From Sphingopyxis sp. (GTDB lineage Bacteria; Pseudomonadota; Alphaproteobacteria; Sphingomonadales; Sphingomonadaceae): a stretch of 64,000 nt of DNA. The stretch is taken from the NCBI GenBank assembly GCA_013823985.1, contig PNNB01000079.1, positions 30,594 through 94,593 of the forward strand, in the 5' to 3' direction. Under the pieces are notes generated by a model, which saw only the letters and a list, made by a program, of their open reading frames with translations, was not told the origin of the DNA and made no database searches. Both the position numbers and the translations under genes were made by a program. The stretch's first letter is position 1. Every line of letters starts with the position of its first letter. Below, piece after piece: positions 35,474-44,948 of this stretch.

Positions 35474-36769
35474 TCAATCGCACGCCTTGTGCAGTTGCTG
35501 CGCCAGCCAGGCGGAGACGAGGCACATCGCCGCGCCCAGCAACAGCTGGTTGACGATCGTGACGCCTGCGGCGCTTAGCCCCAGCGCGATCAGCGACCCG
35601 ATCACCATTGCACCCGAATTGACGATATTATTGGCAGCGACCGTCCGCGCGGTCTGGTCCTTGGGCACCGTTGTGGTCAAAAAGGCGTAGAGCGGCACCA
35701 CGAACATCCCGCCCGAAATCGCAATCCCCAGAAGCGAGAGCAGAAGCGGGATGGCATCGGGATGCGCAACGAAGCCCGTAATATTATAGAGTTCGCCCGC
35801 ACCGATCACGTGCCAGTTCCGGCATACAAGGAAAAAGGCGACGACGAAGAGCGCCATGACAAGCACACAGGCCGGTGCGTAGCGGGCCGATACCTGACCT
35901 TTCAGCATGCGGTTGATGGCGACCGAGCCGATGGCAATGCCGATGGAGAAGATGGCGAGAAACAGGCTGGCCACTTCCTTGTCAGCCCCGAGCACATTTT
36001 TGGCGAGCGGCGGGAACTGGATGAAAAGAACAGCGCCGATCGTCCAGAAAAAGCTGATCGAGGCGATGGCCAGATACAGCTTGCGGATATGCATCGTGCT
36101 TTTGACGAGGTTGATCGAGGAGCGCAGGATGTGCCAGTCCAAACCGGTTTCTTCATGTTCGGGGGGCGCCGGGGGAACCTGTCGTCCGGTGAAATAGCCG
36201 ATGATTGCGGTGATAACGACGCCCAGCGCTGCCCACTCCACATCGATAATGCCCGCTAGAATAGTGCCGAGCAGGATGGCGATATAGGTGCCCGCCTCGA
36301 CAAGGCCGGTGCCGCCAAGCACTTCGTCTTCCTTTAGATGCTGGGGCAAAATCGCATATTTGATGGGGCCGAAAAAGGTCGAATGTATGCCCATGGCGAA
36401 CAATGCGAGCATCATCAGCGGAATGGCAATCAAGCTGACGGCGAAGCCAAGCCACGCCATGACCAGACCGATGCCGCCGACGATCATGATCAGGATTTCG
36501 CAAAATTTCACGATCCGGATGATCTGCGCCTTGTCGCGCGTATCGGCCAATTGTCCGGCGAGCGCGGACATCAGGAAAAAGGGAAGGATGAAAACGGCGG
36601 TCGCAACCGCGCTGAACAGGGCTTCGGCCTTTTCGTCATTATAGACGCCATAGACGACGAACAGCACCATCGCATTTTTGAACAGATTGTCGTTAAAAGC
36701 GCCCAGCAACTGGGTCACGAATAGCGGCAGGAACCGTCGCTGTTTCAGCAACGACATGGATGTCGACAT
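35474..36769 (-). CDS. MFS transporter, LplT-like (lysophospholipid flippase family)
   Basis: A 431-residue major facilitator with about 12 helices. The start LPLFVTQLLGAFNDNLFKNAMV and the loop STFFGPIKYAILPQHL are characteristic of LplT, which moves lysophospholipids inward for re-acylation by Aas. Here no aas acyltransferase/ligase is fused or adjacent, unlike many LplT loci. The neighbouring pgsA makes the phospholipid context plausible but is divergent. Confidence 0.88.
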   Translation of the reverse strand: MSTSMSLLKQRRFLPLFVTQLLGAFNDNLFKNAMVLFVVYGVYNDEKAEALFSAVATAVFILPFFLMSALAGQLADTRDKAQIIRIVKFCEILIMIVGGIGLVMAWLGFAVSLIAIPLMMLALFAMGIHSTFFGPIKYAILPQHLKEDEVLGGTGLVEAGTYIAILLGTILAGIIDVEWAALGVVITAIIGYFTGRQVPPAPPEHEETGLDWHILRSSINLVKSTMHIRKLYLAIASISFFWTIGAVLFIQFPPLAKNVLGADKEVASLFLAIFSIGIAIGSVAINRMLKGQVSARYAPACVLVMALFVVAFFLVCRNWHVIGAGELYNITGFVAHPDAIPLLLSLLGIAISGGMFVVPLYAFLTTTVPKDQTARTVAANNIVNSGAMVIGSLIALGLSAAGVTIVNQLLLGAAMCLVSAWLAQQLHKACD

Positions 36770-36893
36770 AATTTGCGAAAACCTCTCTTCGTTTGAGGTG
36801 CCTTAGCCGCCGGATCCGGCAGGGCAAAGCGCTTTTGTCGATGAAGCGAAATCGCCGCGTGATTTTGCAATAATAGGAGGCTATCGGTATCCC

Positions 36894-37466
36894 ATGCTGA
36901 GCTTGCCCAACATCCTGACCCTTTCGCGCATATTGGCCGTGCCCATATTGGTATTCCTGCTCTGGCCGGGGGCCAAGCATCTGGGGACGCAGCCGGTGCC
37001 GCTCGATTATGCCTTTGCCTTTGTCCTTTACTGCCTGATGGGCATCACCGATTATTTCGACGGCTATCTGGCGCGGGCGCAGGGGACTGTGTCGAAGCTG
37101 GGCGTGTTCCTCGACCCGATTGCGGACAAGATCATGGTCGCGGCGGTCATCTTGATGGTCGTGTTCACCCGCGATGTCGACGGCTGGCATGTGATTGCTG
37201 CGCTCATCATTTTGCTGCGCGAAATGATCGTGTCGGGCCTGCGCGAATTTCTGGCCGGATTGCAGGTATCGGTGCCGGTATCCAAGCTCGCCAAATGGAA
37301 GACGACGTTTCAGTTGGTCGCGCTGGGCGGGATTATATTGGCAGGGGCGCTGCCCGATTGGGCACTGCTGAAACAGGCCGCGCTGGCGCTGCTCTGGATC
37401 GCTGCCATTCTGACCATGATTACCGGCTGGGACTATTTGCGCGTCGGCATCAAGCATATGGATTAA
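36894..37466 (+). CDS. pgsA: CDP-diacylglycerol-glycerol-3-phosphate 3-phosphatidyltransferase
   Basis: Makes phosphatidylglycerophosphate, the committed step to phosphatidylglycerol and cardiolipin, at the inner membrane. The 190-residue protein has the CDP-alcohol signature DYFDGYLARAQG...GVFLDPIADK near 47-73 (DG-x2-AR-x8-G-x3-D-x3-D complete) and several membrane helices. AGGAGG lies upstream. It begins a series with moaD, moaE and a GST gene. Confidence 0.94.
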   Translation: MLSLPNILTLSRILAVPILVFLLWPGAKHLGTQPVPLDYAFAFVLYCLMGITDYFDGYLARAQGTVSKLGVFLDPIADKIMVAAVILMVVFTRDVDGWHVIAALIILLREMIVSGLREFLAGLQVSVPVSKLAKWKTTFQLVALGGIILAGALPDWALLKQAALALLWIAAILTMITGWDYLRVGIKHMD

Positions 37467-37471
37467 GCACC

Positions 37472-37723
37472 ATGCGGTTCGTCTATTTCGCCCGCGTGCG
37501 CGAAGCTGTCGGTGTGGACAGCGAGGAGCGCGACCTGCCCGCAGAGGTGCACACAGTGCAGGGCTGCATCGCCTGGCTGGAAAGCTGTGATCCCCGTTAT
37601 GCGGTGGCCTTTGCCGAACCCGCCCGGTTGCGCTTTGCCCTGGATCAGCAGATGGTTGCCGCCGATGCTGCGCTTGCGGGCCATGACGAGTTAGCGATCT
37701 TCCCGCCGGTCACCGGCGGATGA
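37472..37723 (+). CDS. moaD: Molybdopterin synthase sulfur carrier subunit
   Basis: Ubiquitin-fold sulfur carrier for molybdopterin synthesis. The 83-residue protein (MRFVYFARVREAVG) ends PPVTGG with the essential GG C-terminus. It begins 5 bases after the pgsA stop, and its stop overlaps the moaE start as ATGA. Only the small subunit pair is here; other moa/moe genes are outside the window. Confidence 0.93.
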   Translation: MRFVYFARVREAVGVDSEERDLPAEVHTVQGCIAWLESCDPRYAVAFAEPARLRFALDQQMVAADAALAGHDELAIFPPVTGG

Positions 37724-38163
37724 AGCAGGTCACGATTACCGCAGAGCCGATCAGCACGGCGCGCGCGCTGGAGCCGCTGGAGCATCTCGGCGGCGGGGCG
37801 ATTGCCAGCTTTACCGGCATTGCGCGGGCGGATTCGGGTGTAGTAGCGCTCGAACTCGAACATTATCCCGGCATGACCGAGAAGAATTTGAACGCGCTTG
37901 CCGACGAGGCAATGGCGCGCTGGTCACTGCTCGGCTGCGTCGTGATTCACCGCGTGGGCAAAATCGCGGTGGGGGAACAGGTCGTGGTTATTGCCACCGC
38001 CGCCGGGCACCGCGCCGAAGCACTCGACGCCTGCGCCTTTCTGATCGACCGGCTGAAAACCGATGCCGCCTTCTGGAAAAAAGAACATCTTAGCGACGGC
38101 AGCGCCCTATGGGTGGAGGCAAAAGGCACGGATGATACCCGTGCGGAGAAATGGAGAGACTGA
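37720..38163 (+). CDS. moaE: Molybdopterin synthase catalytic subunit
   Basis: Catalytic subunit that transfers sulfur from MoaD to precursor Z. The 147-residue protein has SFTGIARAD near 32-40, LELEHYPGMTEK near 47-58, IHRVGKIAVGEQVV near 79-92 and WKKEHL near 119-124 with the catalytic lysine. The start overlaps the moaD stop by ATGA, and its own stop overlaps the GST start. Confidence 0.95.
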   Translation: MKQVTITAEPISTARALEPLEHLGGGAIASFTGIARADSGVVALELEHYPGMTEKNLNALADEAMARWSLLGCVVIHRVGKIAVGEQVVVIATAAGHRAEALDACAFLIDRLKTDAAFWKKEHLSDGSALWVEAKGTDDTRAEKWRD

Positions 38164-38777
38164 TGCTGCTATATGACGCCCCCATGCCCGCCCCGAACCC
38201 GCGCCGGGTACGTATCTATCTGGCGGAAAAGGGTCTGACGGTGCCGATGCAGTCGCTGTCCATCATGGCGGGCGAGCATAAGGGTGCGGACTTTGTGGCC
38301 AAATATCCCGCCGGACAATTGCCGGTGCTGGAACTGGACGACGGCCGGATGATCGGCGAGACGATCGCGATCTGCCGCTATTTCGAAGCCTTCTACCCCG
38401 AACCGCCGCTTTTCGGCACGGAACCTGCGAGCATGGCCGAGGTGGAAATGTGGACGCGCCGTGTCGAGCTTACCTATGGTGCGGCGATCCGGAATATCTG
38501 GATCCACACCCATCCCTTGACCGCGCGCGTGGTGAAGCAGCAATATACGGAATTTGGCGAAAGCAACCGTCCGCTGGCCCATGCAGCGATGATGACGTTC
38601 GACGCGGCGCTGCGCAAAACTGCCTTTTTGGCAGGCGATGCCTTTTCAATGGCGGATATCGCGCTGCTGAGCACAATGGATTTCGGCCTGTTTATCGGTG
38701 TACCGATTCCGGAGGAAGCCGACGCATTGAAGGCATGGCATCAGCGCGTATCCGCGCGCCCGAGCGCGTCGGCCTAA
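38163..38777 (+). CDS. Glutathione S-transferase family protein
   Basis: A 204-residue GST. The N-terminal thioredoxin-like domain covers about 1-78 (PNPRRVRIYLAEKG, PAGQLPVLELDDGRMIGETIAICRYF, with the cis-Pro and the ET glutathione-binding motif); the helical domain has FSMADIALLSTMDF near 165-178. The ATG at 38163 overlaps the moaE stop (TGATG) with GGAGAG upstream; the in-frame ATG at 38151 lies inside moaE. Substrate unknown. Its end overlaps the convergent oxyR by four bases. Confidence 0.9.
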   Translation: MLLYDAPMPAPNPRRVRIYLAEKGLTVPMQSLSIMAGEHKGADFVAKYPAGQLPVLELDDGRMIGETIAICRYFEAFYPEPPLFGTEPASMAEVEMWTRRVELTYGAAIRNIWIHTHPLTARVVKQQYTEFGESNRPLAHAAMMTFDAALRKTAFLAGDAFSMADIALLSTMDFGLFIGVPIPEEADALKAWHQRVSARPSASA

Positions 38778-39679
38778 TTTTTGCGCAAGGCCCGCAAGGC
38801 CGAAGCAAGCATCTCGAACTCTTCGCGCCGCGGGCTGTTGGTGCGCCAGACCAGCGCAATTTCGCGTGTCGCATGGTCTGCATTCAGGGGGCGTGCCTGC
38901 ACATCGGTGCCGTGCAGCAAGCCGGAATCGACAGCCATCTCGGGTATCAGCGTAAGGCCCAACCCATTGTCGACCATCTGCACCAGCGTGTGCAGCGATG
39001 TCCCTAGCATCGTCGCCGACGCACGCAGTTCGGGACGGTTGCACGCGGCGAGAGCATGGTCCTTGAGACAATGGCCATCCACGAGCAGGAGCAACCGGCT
39101 CTCGTCAATCAGGTCGGGGGTGATGCTCTCGGGCGGGTCCCTTGGGTCGTCTTTGGGAAAGGCGACAAATAGCCGATCGTCGAAAAGCTTGGCTTTCTCC
39201 ACATCGCCCGCGGCAAAGGGCAACGCCATAAGAACGCAGTCGACCACACCATGGTGCAGCGCCTCAACCGCAGCAGCACTCGCCTCTTCGCGCAGATAGA
39301 GTTTGAGGTCGGGATATTGCTTGCGCAAAGCGGGTAGCAATTTGGGCAGAAGAAAGGGTGCGATGGTGGGAATGACGCTCATCCGCAGGTCATCGGCAAG
39401 CGGCTTACCTGCCGAGCGCGCCATTTCGGCCAGTTCCTCGGCCTCGCGCAAGATTCGGTGCGCCTTGGCCACCATCTTTTCGCCCAATGGCGTAAAGCGC
39501 ACCACGCGCCGCGTCCGCTCCACCAGCATCAGGCCCAGAAGAGACTCAAGTTCCCGGATGCCTGCCGACAATGTCGATTGCGTCACGAAACAGGAGTCGG
39601 CAGCCTTGCCGAAATGGCCGTGCTCTTGCAGCGCGACCAGATATTGCAGCTGCTTCAGGGTGGGGAGATAGGTGCTCAT
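38774..39679 (-). CDS. oxyR: Hydrogen peroxide-responsive LysR regulator OxyR
   Basis: A 301-residue LysR-type regulator. The winged helix is at about 5-65 (FGKAADSCFVTQSTLSAGIRELE). The sensor domain has DGHCLKDHALAAC near 197-209, with two cysteines nine positions apart exactly as in OxyR Cys199/Cys208, so peroxide sensing through a disulfide is expected. It diverges from cysE. Typical targets (katG, ahpC) are not in the window. Confidence 0.93.
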   Translation of the reverse strand: MSTYLPTLKQLQYLVALQEHGHFGKAADSCFVTQSTLSAGIRELESLLGLMLVERTRRVVRFTPLGEKMVAKAHRILREAEELAEMARSAGKPLADDLRMSVIPTIAPFLLPKLLPALRKQYPDLKLYLREEASAAAVEALHHGVVDCVLMALPFAAGDVEKAKLFDDRLFVAFPKDDPRDPPESITPDLIDESRLLLLVDGHCLKDHALAACNRPELRASATMLGTSLHTLVQMVDNGLGLTLIPEMAVDSGLLHGTDVQARPLNADHATREIALVWRTNSPRREEFEMLASALRALRKN

Positions 39680-39832
39680 TTATCGAACCTTGTGATTAGT
39701 TCCGGCCCAATAATCGCTTTTAACGATTTAAACCAGCTTTTTCGGTGCAATTTTGGCTCCGGCACTGGAAATCGCGTAACTTATCCCCTAACTTTACCGA
39801 AAGGCTCCGGATAGTAGAGGGCGGGGACGCAT

Positions 39833-40558
39833 ATGTTCATTTCAAATCTCATTGATTATCTGGATTCGATCAAGGCGCGCGATCCGGCACCCCGTTCGCG
39901 GTGGGAGATATTGCTTTATCCCGGCGTGTGGGCCGTTGCCTATCATCGCGTCGCGCATTGGCTATTTCTGGGCCACATGTTTTTCCTTGCCCGTCTGGTG
40001 AACCATTTTTCGCGCTTCATGACCGGCATCGACATCCATCCCGGCGCCAAAATCGGCAGCAACTTCTTCATCGACCATGGCTTTAGCGTCATCGGCGAAA
40101 CCGCCGAGATCGGCGATAATGTGACCATGTACCAGAATGTCACGCTGGGCGGTACCAACCCGACCAATGGTGCGGCGGGCAAGCGGCATCCGACCATCAT
40201 GGATAATGCGATCATCGGATCCGGCGCGCAGATATTGGGCCCTATTACCGTCGGCGAACGCGCGCGCATCGGTGCGGCAGCTGTCGTCACAGACGATGTG
40301 CCCGCAGGCGCTACCATGATTGGCCAAAAGGCACGCTCCACGCTGGTGAAGGCCGAAACCTACGCCAAGGACTTCATGCCCTATGGTACGCCCTGCCGCG
40401 AGATGTTTGATCCGGCCACGCAAAGCCTGGAAATCATGCAGTGCGAGATTGAAACGCTGCGCAAGAAAGTGGCCGAACTGATGGCCGAACGTGACGCAGC
40501 GCAAGCCGCGCCTGTGCCCGCCAAACGCCGCACGACCAAGGAGGCAAAGGGCGCTTGA
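39833..40558 (+). CDS. cysE: Serine O-acetyltransferase
   Basis: Acetylates serine as the first step of cysteine synthesis. The 241-residue protein has a short N-terminal helical region and a left-handed beta-helix of hexapeptide repeats from about 60 to 170 ([62 protein letters not shown]). The C-terminal 40 residues are a charged coiled segment. It is the short EpsC/CysE type. The stop overlaps the DUF2794 gene start. Confidence 0.93.
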   Translation: MFISNLIDYLDSIKARDPAPRSRWEILLYPGVWAVAYHRVAHWLFLGHMFFLARLVNHFSRFMTGIDIHPGAKIGSNFFIDHGFSVIGETAEIGDNVTMYQNVTLGGTNPTNGAAGKRHPTIMDNAIIGSGAQILGPITVGERARIGAAAVVTDDVPAGATMIGQKARSTLVKAETYAKDFMPYGTPCREMFDPATQSLEIMQCEIETLRKKVAELMAERDAAQAAPVPAKRRTTKEAKGA

Positions 40559-40899
40559 GCGCGGTCATCACACCCTTTCCAGTTGCGAACCGCCTCCATC
40601 AGGTTGGCTTCGACCGTGCAGAGCTTACCCAGATATTGAACCTCTATGGCCGCATGGTCGCGGCCGGCAACTGGCGCGATTACGCCATTGATCTGGGCCG
40701 CGATGCTGCGATCTTCAGCGCCTTCCGCCGCGCAACCGAACGCCCCGAATACCGCATCGAAAAGCGGCCCGAATTGCGTAACAAGCAGGGCCAGTGGGTA
40801 TTGGTCGGCGAAGGCGGAGCGGTGTTGAAGCGCGGCCACGAACTGGGGCCGGTACTGGCACCGGTGGAGCGCAAATTGATGAAACTGGTTGGGACTTAG
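40555..40899 (+). CDS. DUF2794 domain protein
   Basis: A 114-residue alphaproteobacterial protein of unknown function matching the DUF2794 pattern: [27 protein letters not shown] near 18-44, [19 protein letters not shown] near 54-72 and [18 protein letters not shown]. The start is TTG at 40555, overlapping the cysE stop (TTGA), with AAGGAGG 10 bases upstream. Co-translation with cysE is likely. Confidence 0.87.
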   Translation: MSAVITPFPVANRLHQVGFDRAELTQILNLYGRMVAAGNWRDYAIDLGRDAAIFSAFRRATERPEYRIEKRPELRNKQGQWVLVGEGGAVLKRGHELGPVLAPVERKLMKLVGT

Positions 40900-41540
40900 G
40901 CCGCGACCTGCCCAAATCGTTCGGATTGGCCTTGGGTAATTGTTTGCAGCATCAATAGTGCCGTTGGAATGGCTACAAAAGTCGCGATCGATGAAACCGC
41001 GCCCAAGACCGTTCCAAGAAAGAGTGTGTCCGCCGATTCAGCTTGCAACGCGATACGCCCGGATATGTTACCAGCGATGCCCGCGATCAGCCATGTAATC
41101 CACCAGCGACTGACAATTGGAGCAGGTGAATCGAGTATCGTCGATACGCCCGTGCTTGCGTTCCAAATCTTCCGCATGATTTCAAACGGCTTGAACAAAT
41201 TTGCAAAGGGTACGAAGTGCCAGCCCACTGCCCATGCCGGCGTATAGTCGAAATCGGAAAAGTTCGCCTCGATAACGTTTTTTGCCGCCCTGTGCAGCCA
41301 CATGCACCATAGAATGATTGTGGTGATCGATATGATGATCAGGGCCAAGCCCACTAAGCCGTAAACTGCTTCAAAAAGGCCGAACTCAGCATCGGGGTCG
41401 GTGTTAAAGGTAAACACACCCAATAGTTCAGCAACTTCAAACAGCAAGTAGGCTGCGACGACCGATAGGTTGGCCCACAGTACCAAGCGCAAGCGTTCAA
41501 AGCGAATATGAAGCAGGTATAAGCCGGATATGTCGATCAT
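40896..41540 (-). CDS. DUF4328 domain membrane protein
   Basis: A 214-residue membrane protein with about four hydrophobic segments (25-43, 58-85, 145-165, 180-203). The central part WLHRAAKNVIEANFSDFDYTPAWAVGWHFVPFANLFKPFE matches DUF4328 (quoted pieces: AWAVGWHFVPFANLFKPFE). Function unknown. It overlaps the DUF2794 end by four bases, convergently. Confidence 0.82.
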   Translation of the reverse strand: MIDISGLYLLHIRFERLRLVLWANLSVVAAYLLFEVAELLGVFTFNTDPDAEFGLFEAVYGLVGLALIIISITTIILWCMWLHRAAKNVIEANFSDFDYTPAWAVGWHFVPFANLFKPFEIMRKIWNASTGVSTILDSPAPIVSRWWITWLIAGIAGNISGRIALQAESADTLFLGTVLGAVSSIATFVAIPTALLMLQTITQGQSERFGQVAA

Positions 41541-41612
41541 GTTACCCCCAAATCCAACGACGCGCAGAAATGAGCGTGTTTGCAGACCAGCAAAACTCCG
41601 GCCTAGCTATGG

Positions 41613-42515
41613 TCAACCCAGCGCTTGCAAGGCCTTCATCACCGCGATCGACTGTTCGCCGCCCGATTGCGGGACGGTTTCGCCGGTGCGGTCGATGATC
41701 TTGTCCCATGCGGCGGCAAAACCTTCGACGGTGCGTTCGTCCTGGCGCAGCGCGACGCCGGGGGTCATAGTGACATAAGCGGCATGATAACCGCCGCCAC
41801 CGGCGCCGATGATCATGTTTGTGGGGGCGTCTTCGCTGACGAGATAGAGCGCGGCGGGAACAACATTTTCAGGGGTGAACTGTTCAAACAGGCCTTCGGG
41901 GAAAATGTCTTCGGTCATCCGGGTTCCCGCGACAGGTGCCAACGAGTTGACGCGCACATTATATTTCGCGCCTTCAAGATGCAGGGTCTTGGTCAGACCG
42001 GCGAGGCCGAGTTTGGCTGCACCATAATTTGCCTGTCCAAAGTTGCCGTACAAACCGGTCGATGATGTGGTCATCAAAATGCGGCCATAGGCCTGCTCGC
42101 GCATCGTGTCCCAAACGGCCTTTGTGCAGTTCGCCGAACCCATAACATGGACCTGAAGCACCAGATTGAAATCGGGCATGTCCATCTTGGCGAAGCTCTT
42201 GTCGCGCAGGATGCCCGCATTGTTGATCAGAACATGGACGCCGCCCCAGGCTTCTTTCGCCTTGGCGACCATTTCGACCATCTGCTCATATTCGGTGACG
42301 CTGCCGCCATTGGCCATCGCTTCGCCGCCAGCAGCCTTGATTTCTTCGACGACTTGCGCCGCTGCATCCGACGTGCCGGTGCCGTCACGTGCGCCGCCCA
42401 GATCGTTTACGACCACCTTGGCACCGCGCTTGGCAAGCTCCAGAGCATAGGCCTTACCCAGTCCGCCGCCTGCACCGGTCACAATAGCGACTTTGTCTTT
42501 AAAGCTGATGGTCAT
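41613..42515 (-). CDS. SDR family oxidoreductase (multifunctional-enzyme 3-hydroxyacyl-CoA dehydrogenase-like)
   Basis: A 300-residue NAD(P)-dependent oxidoreductase from 42515 (MTISFKDKVAIVTGAGGGLG). TGAGGGLG, NDLGGARDGTG, NNAGIL and YGNFGQANYGAAKLGLAG (Tyr-x-x-x-Lys) are present. The VVNDLGGARDG segment is typical of the dehydrogenase part of peroxisomal multifunctional enzyme type 2 and its bacterial relatives, suggesting fatty acyl-CoA or steroid chemistry. The C-terminal 60 residues are a linker-like tail. Confidence 0.89.
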   Translation of the reverse strand: MTISFKDKVAIVTGAGGGLGKAYALELAKRGAKVVVNDLGGARDGTGTSDAAAQVVEEIKAAGGEAMANGGSVTEYEQMVEMVAKAKEAWGGVHVLINNAGILRDKSFAKMDMPDFNLVLQVHVMGSANCTKAVWDTMREQAYGRILMTTSSTGLYGNFGQANYGAAKLGLAGLTKTLHLEGAKYNVRVNSLAPVAGTRMTEDIFPEGLFEQFTPENVVPAALYLVSEDAPTNMIIGAGGGGYHAAYVTMTPGVALRQDERTVEGFAAAWDKIIDRTGETVPQSGGEQSIAVMKALQALG

Positions 42516-42618
42516 TTTTTGTCTCCATAGATATGTGGCGGACGAAGCACGCCAATGCGGCGCATGCCTTGGCATGAAGGTTAGGTTTACGCAAGCGTAA
42601 AGCAAATAGGCTGTGGGT

Positions 42619-42684
42619 TGTCACAAAACAGAAATTATTGAGTCACTGTTAAGTCATATAATTGTTGTTTAGGCGTCACACCTT
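42619..42684 (+). promoter_or_regulatory. Array of Pho-box half-sites upstream of the porin
   Basis: Four GTCA-type half-sites lie in strict 11-base phase: TGTCACAAAAC at 42619, AGTCACTGTTA at 42641, AGTCATATAAT at 42652 and CGTCACACCTT at 42674, with two degenerate units (42630, 42663) between. PhoB binds tandem 11-base repeats of the type CTGTCATAAAT. The core pair at 42641-42662 is the best box. Its place just upstream of the porin predicts PhoB activation in low phosphate. Confidence 0.72.
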
Positions 42685-42708
42685 TTTCCGGATCGAGGAC
42701 ATTTCGAA

Positions 42709-44223
42709 ATGACTGCATCACGTTGGCTGGCAAGCACTGCACTGATTTCAGCCGCACTGGCTGCAGCTCCGGTGCATGCGCAGGACAATGCGTCGGAAGT
42801 CGAAGCTTTGCGCGCCGAGGTAGCCGCGCTGAAAGAACAACTGGCCGCCATTGCCGCCAAAGTTGAAGCGGTGGAAAAGAAGCCGGTCGCCGAAGTGAAG
42901 TGGAAGGGTGCGCCCGAAACCACCGGCGAGGGTGGCTGGTCGTTCAAGCCACGCGGACGAATCCATTTTGACGCCGGGGCTGTAAGCGAACCCGGCGCCC
43001 TTGAAAGCCGGAATCTGGGTTTTGCAACCCGGGTCCGTCGTGTCCGTCTGGGCATGGAGGGAACGATCCCCGGAAATCTGGGCTATAAGGTCGAAGCCGA
43101 TTTTGCGAATAGCAACGTTGCCTTTGGCGATGTCTGGCTGACCTACAATCCGGCAAATGCACCCGTCGTGGTGCGCGTCGGCAATTTCGAAACGCTGAAC
43201 AGCATGGAGCAAATTTCGAGTTCCAACAATGTGACGTTCATTGAACGCAACAGCTTCAACGATGCCTTTATCAATGCGCGCCGCTTGGGCGCTGCGGTTG
43301 CTTGGCACAATAAGAGCAATGATTTCTTCGTCGAAGCGGGCCTGTTTGCGGGTCATGCCATCGACAGCAGTCTGGATAATGATGGCTGGATTGGCGCCAC
43401 CCGCGTCCACTTCACCCCCAAAATTGGCGACACCCAACTGCATCTGGGGGCGACGTACCAGTATCGCGACTTTACGTCGAACAATGCGGGTACGACATCG
43501 ACATCTTTATTGTCGCCTTCGACAAATCAATTGGCACGCTATCGGGCACGCCCCGGCAGCCAGTTGACCGATATCCGTTTTGTGGACACCGGAAGCTTTG
43601 CAGCGAAGAGCGACCAGATCATTGGCCTGGAGGCTGCCGCGATTTTCAAGCAATTCTACATCAGCGGCGAAGCGCAATGGCTGAAAACCAACGCCTATAA
43701 GGCAGGCGATGTAGCCACAGGCCTTGATGTGTTTTCGGGCGGTAATATTGCCGTGGTGCCTACCGAAAATCCCGGCTTTTTTGGTGCCTTTGCCGAGGTT
43801 GGCGCATTCCTGACCGGCGAAACGCGCGGCTATAACAACAAGCTGGGCGTATGGAGCCGGCCCAAGGTCAAAAATCCGATCACCAAGGGTGGTTTGGGGG
43901 CCTTCCAGATTGCGGCTCGTCTCGATTATCTCGACCTTGACGACGACGCGTTGAAAAATGGTGCGACCAACAATTTCGCAACGGGCACGACAACGCTTGC
44001 GGCCCTGAACAGCCGCCTGGGCCGTGGCGGTACGCAAACCAGCTATTTGCTAGGGCTGAACTGGTATCCGATCGATTACATGCGTTTCATGCTGAACTAT
44101 GGTCGCGTTAACGTCGAAGGCGGACCGCTTGCCGCGACTGTGGATCCGCTATCCACCCTTCCGGTCGACGAACGCGACTACTCCGTCGACGTTCTTGCCG
44201 CCCGGATGCAGATCGAGTTTTAA
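42709..44223 (+). CDS. OprO/OprP-type porin (phosphate-selective porin family)
   Basis: A 504-residue outer membrane barrel. Residues 1-23 are the signal peptide (VHAQ), 27-60 a short coiled coil (SEVEALRAEVAALKEQL) and the remainder a beta-barrel (SFKPRGRIHFDAG, RVRRVRLGMEGTIPGNLGYKVEAD) ending MQIEF. This matches the OprO/OprP family of trimeric polyphosphate/phosphate porins. The Pho boxes upstream and the facing pst-pho operon support a phosphate role. It converges with phoB. Confidence 0.9.
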   Translation: MTASRWLASTALISAALAAAPVHAQDNASEVEALRAEVAALKEQLAAIAAKVEAVEKKPVAEVKWKGAPETTGEGGWSFKPRGRIHFDAGAVSEPGALESRNLGFATRVRRVRLGMEGTIPGNLGYKVEADFANSNVAFGDVWLTYNPANAPVVVRVGNFETLNSMEQISSSNNVTFIERNSFNDAFINARRLGAAVAWHNKSNDFFVEAGLFAGHAIDSSLDNDGWIGATRVHFTPKIGDTQLHLGATYQYRDFTSNNAGTTSTSLLSPSTNQLARYRARPGSQLTDIRFVDTGSFAAKSDQIIGLEAAAIFKQFYISGEAQWLKTNAYKAGDVATGLDVFSGGNIAVVPTENPGFFGAFAEVGAFLTGETRGYNNKLGVWSRPKVKNPITKGGLGAFQIAARLDYLDLDDDALKNGATNNFATGTTTLAALNSRLGRGGTQTSYLLGLNWYPIDYMRFMLNYGRVNVEGGPLAATVDPLSTLPVDERDYSVDVLAARMQIEF

Positions 44224-44237
44224 AAAGGGATGCGGTG

Positions 44238-44933
44238 TTAAACCGCGTCCTGATCCAAGGAATAACCCGCCGAACGCACCGTGCGGATGATGTCGCTGTC
44301 AAAGCCTTCGTTGAGGGCTTTGCGCAGACGGCGGATATGGACGTCGACGGTGCGGATTTCGATATCGCTGTCATGCCCCCAGACGCTGTCGAGCAGGCGT
44401 TCGCGGGAAAAGACATGGCCCGGATATTCGAGGAAATGCTTGAGCAGACGGTATTCGGTCGGGCCCAGTGGCACCTGCTTGTTGCCGCGTTTCACCTTGT
44501 GCGCGACCGTGTCCATTTCGACGTCGCCGAAGCGCAGCGATTCCCCTGCAAGCGCAGGACGCACGCGGCGTAAAACGGCTTTGGCACGGGCGACCAGTTC
44601 GCGGGGGCTGAACGGCTTGGTGACATAGTCATCCGCGCCGATTTCAAGTCCGCGGATGCGGTCATCCTCTTCACCGCGCGCCGTCAACATGATGATGGGG
44701 ACGTTGGCGGTGTTATCGGTTTTGCGCAATTGGCGACAGACCTCGATCCCGGACAGATTTTCCAGCATCCAGTCGAGCAACACCAGGTCGGGTGCATGTT
44801 CGCGCGCCATCAGCAGCGCTTCTTCGCCGTCGCCGGTGTGGCGGACGTCAAATTCCTCACGTTCGAAATGCCAGCGGACCAGTTCGGCCAGTGCGCTGTC
44901 ATCTTCAACCAATAGCAGTTGTGCCTTGGGCAT
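44238..44933 (-). CDS. phoB: Phosphate regulon response regulator PhoB
   Basis: A 231-residue OmpR-type regulator that activates Pho genes in low phosphate. The receiver domain has VEDDSAL, LLDWMLENLSG (phosphorylated Asp near 56) and MLTARGEEDD; the winged-helix DNA-binding domain follows (RLLKHFLEYPGHVFSRERLLD, VHIRRLRKALNE). The ATG at 44933 is preferred over 44948 because GGAAGAGAG precedes it. It is the last gene of the pho operon, next after phoU. Confidence 0.95.
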   Translation of the reverse strand: MPKAQLLLVEDDSALAELVRWHFEREEFDVRHTGDGEEALLMAREHAPDLVLLDWMLENLSGIEVCRQLRKTDNTANVPIIMLTARGEEDDRIRGLEIGADDYVTKPFSPRELVARAKAVLRRVRPALAGESLRFGDVEMDTVAHKVKRGNKQVPLGPTEYRLLKHFLEYPGHVFSRERLLDSVWGHDSDIEIRTVDVHIRRLRKALNEGFDSDIIRTVRSAGYSLDQDAV

Positions 44934-44948
44934 ATCGCTCTCTTCCAA

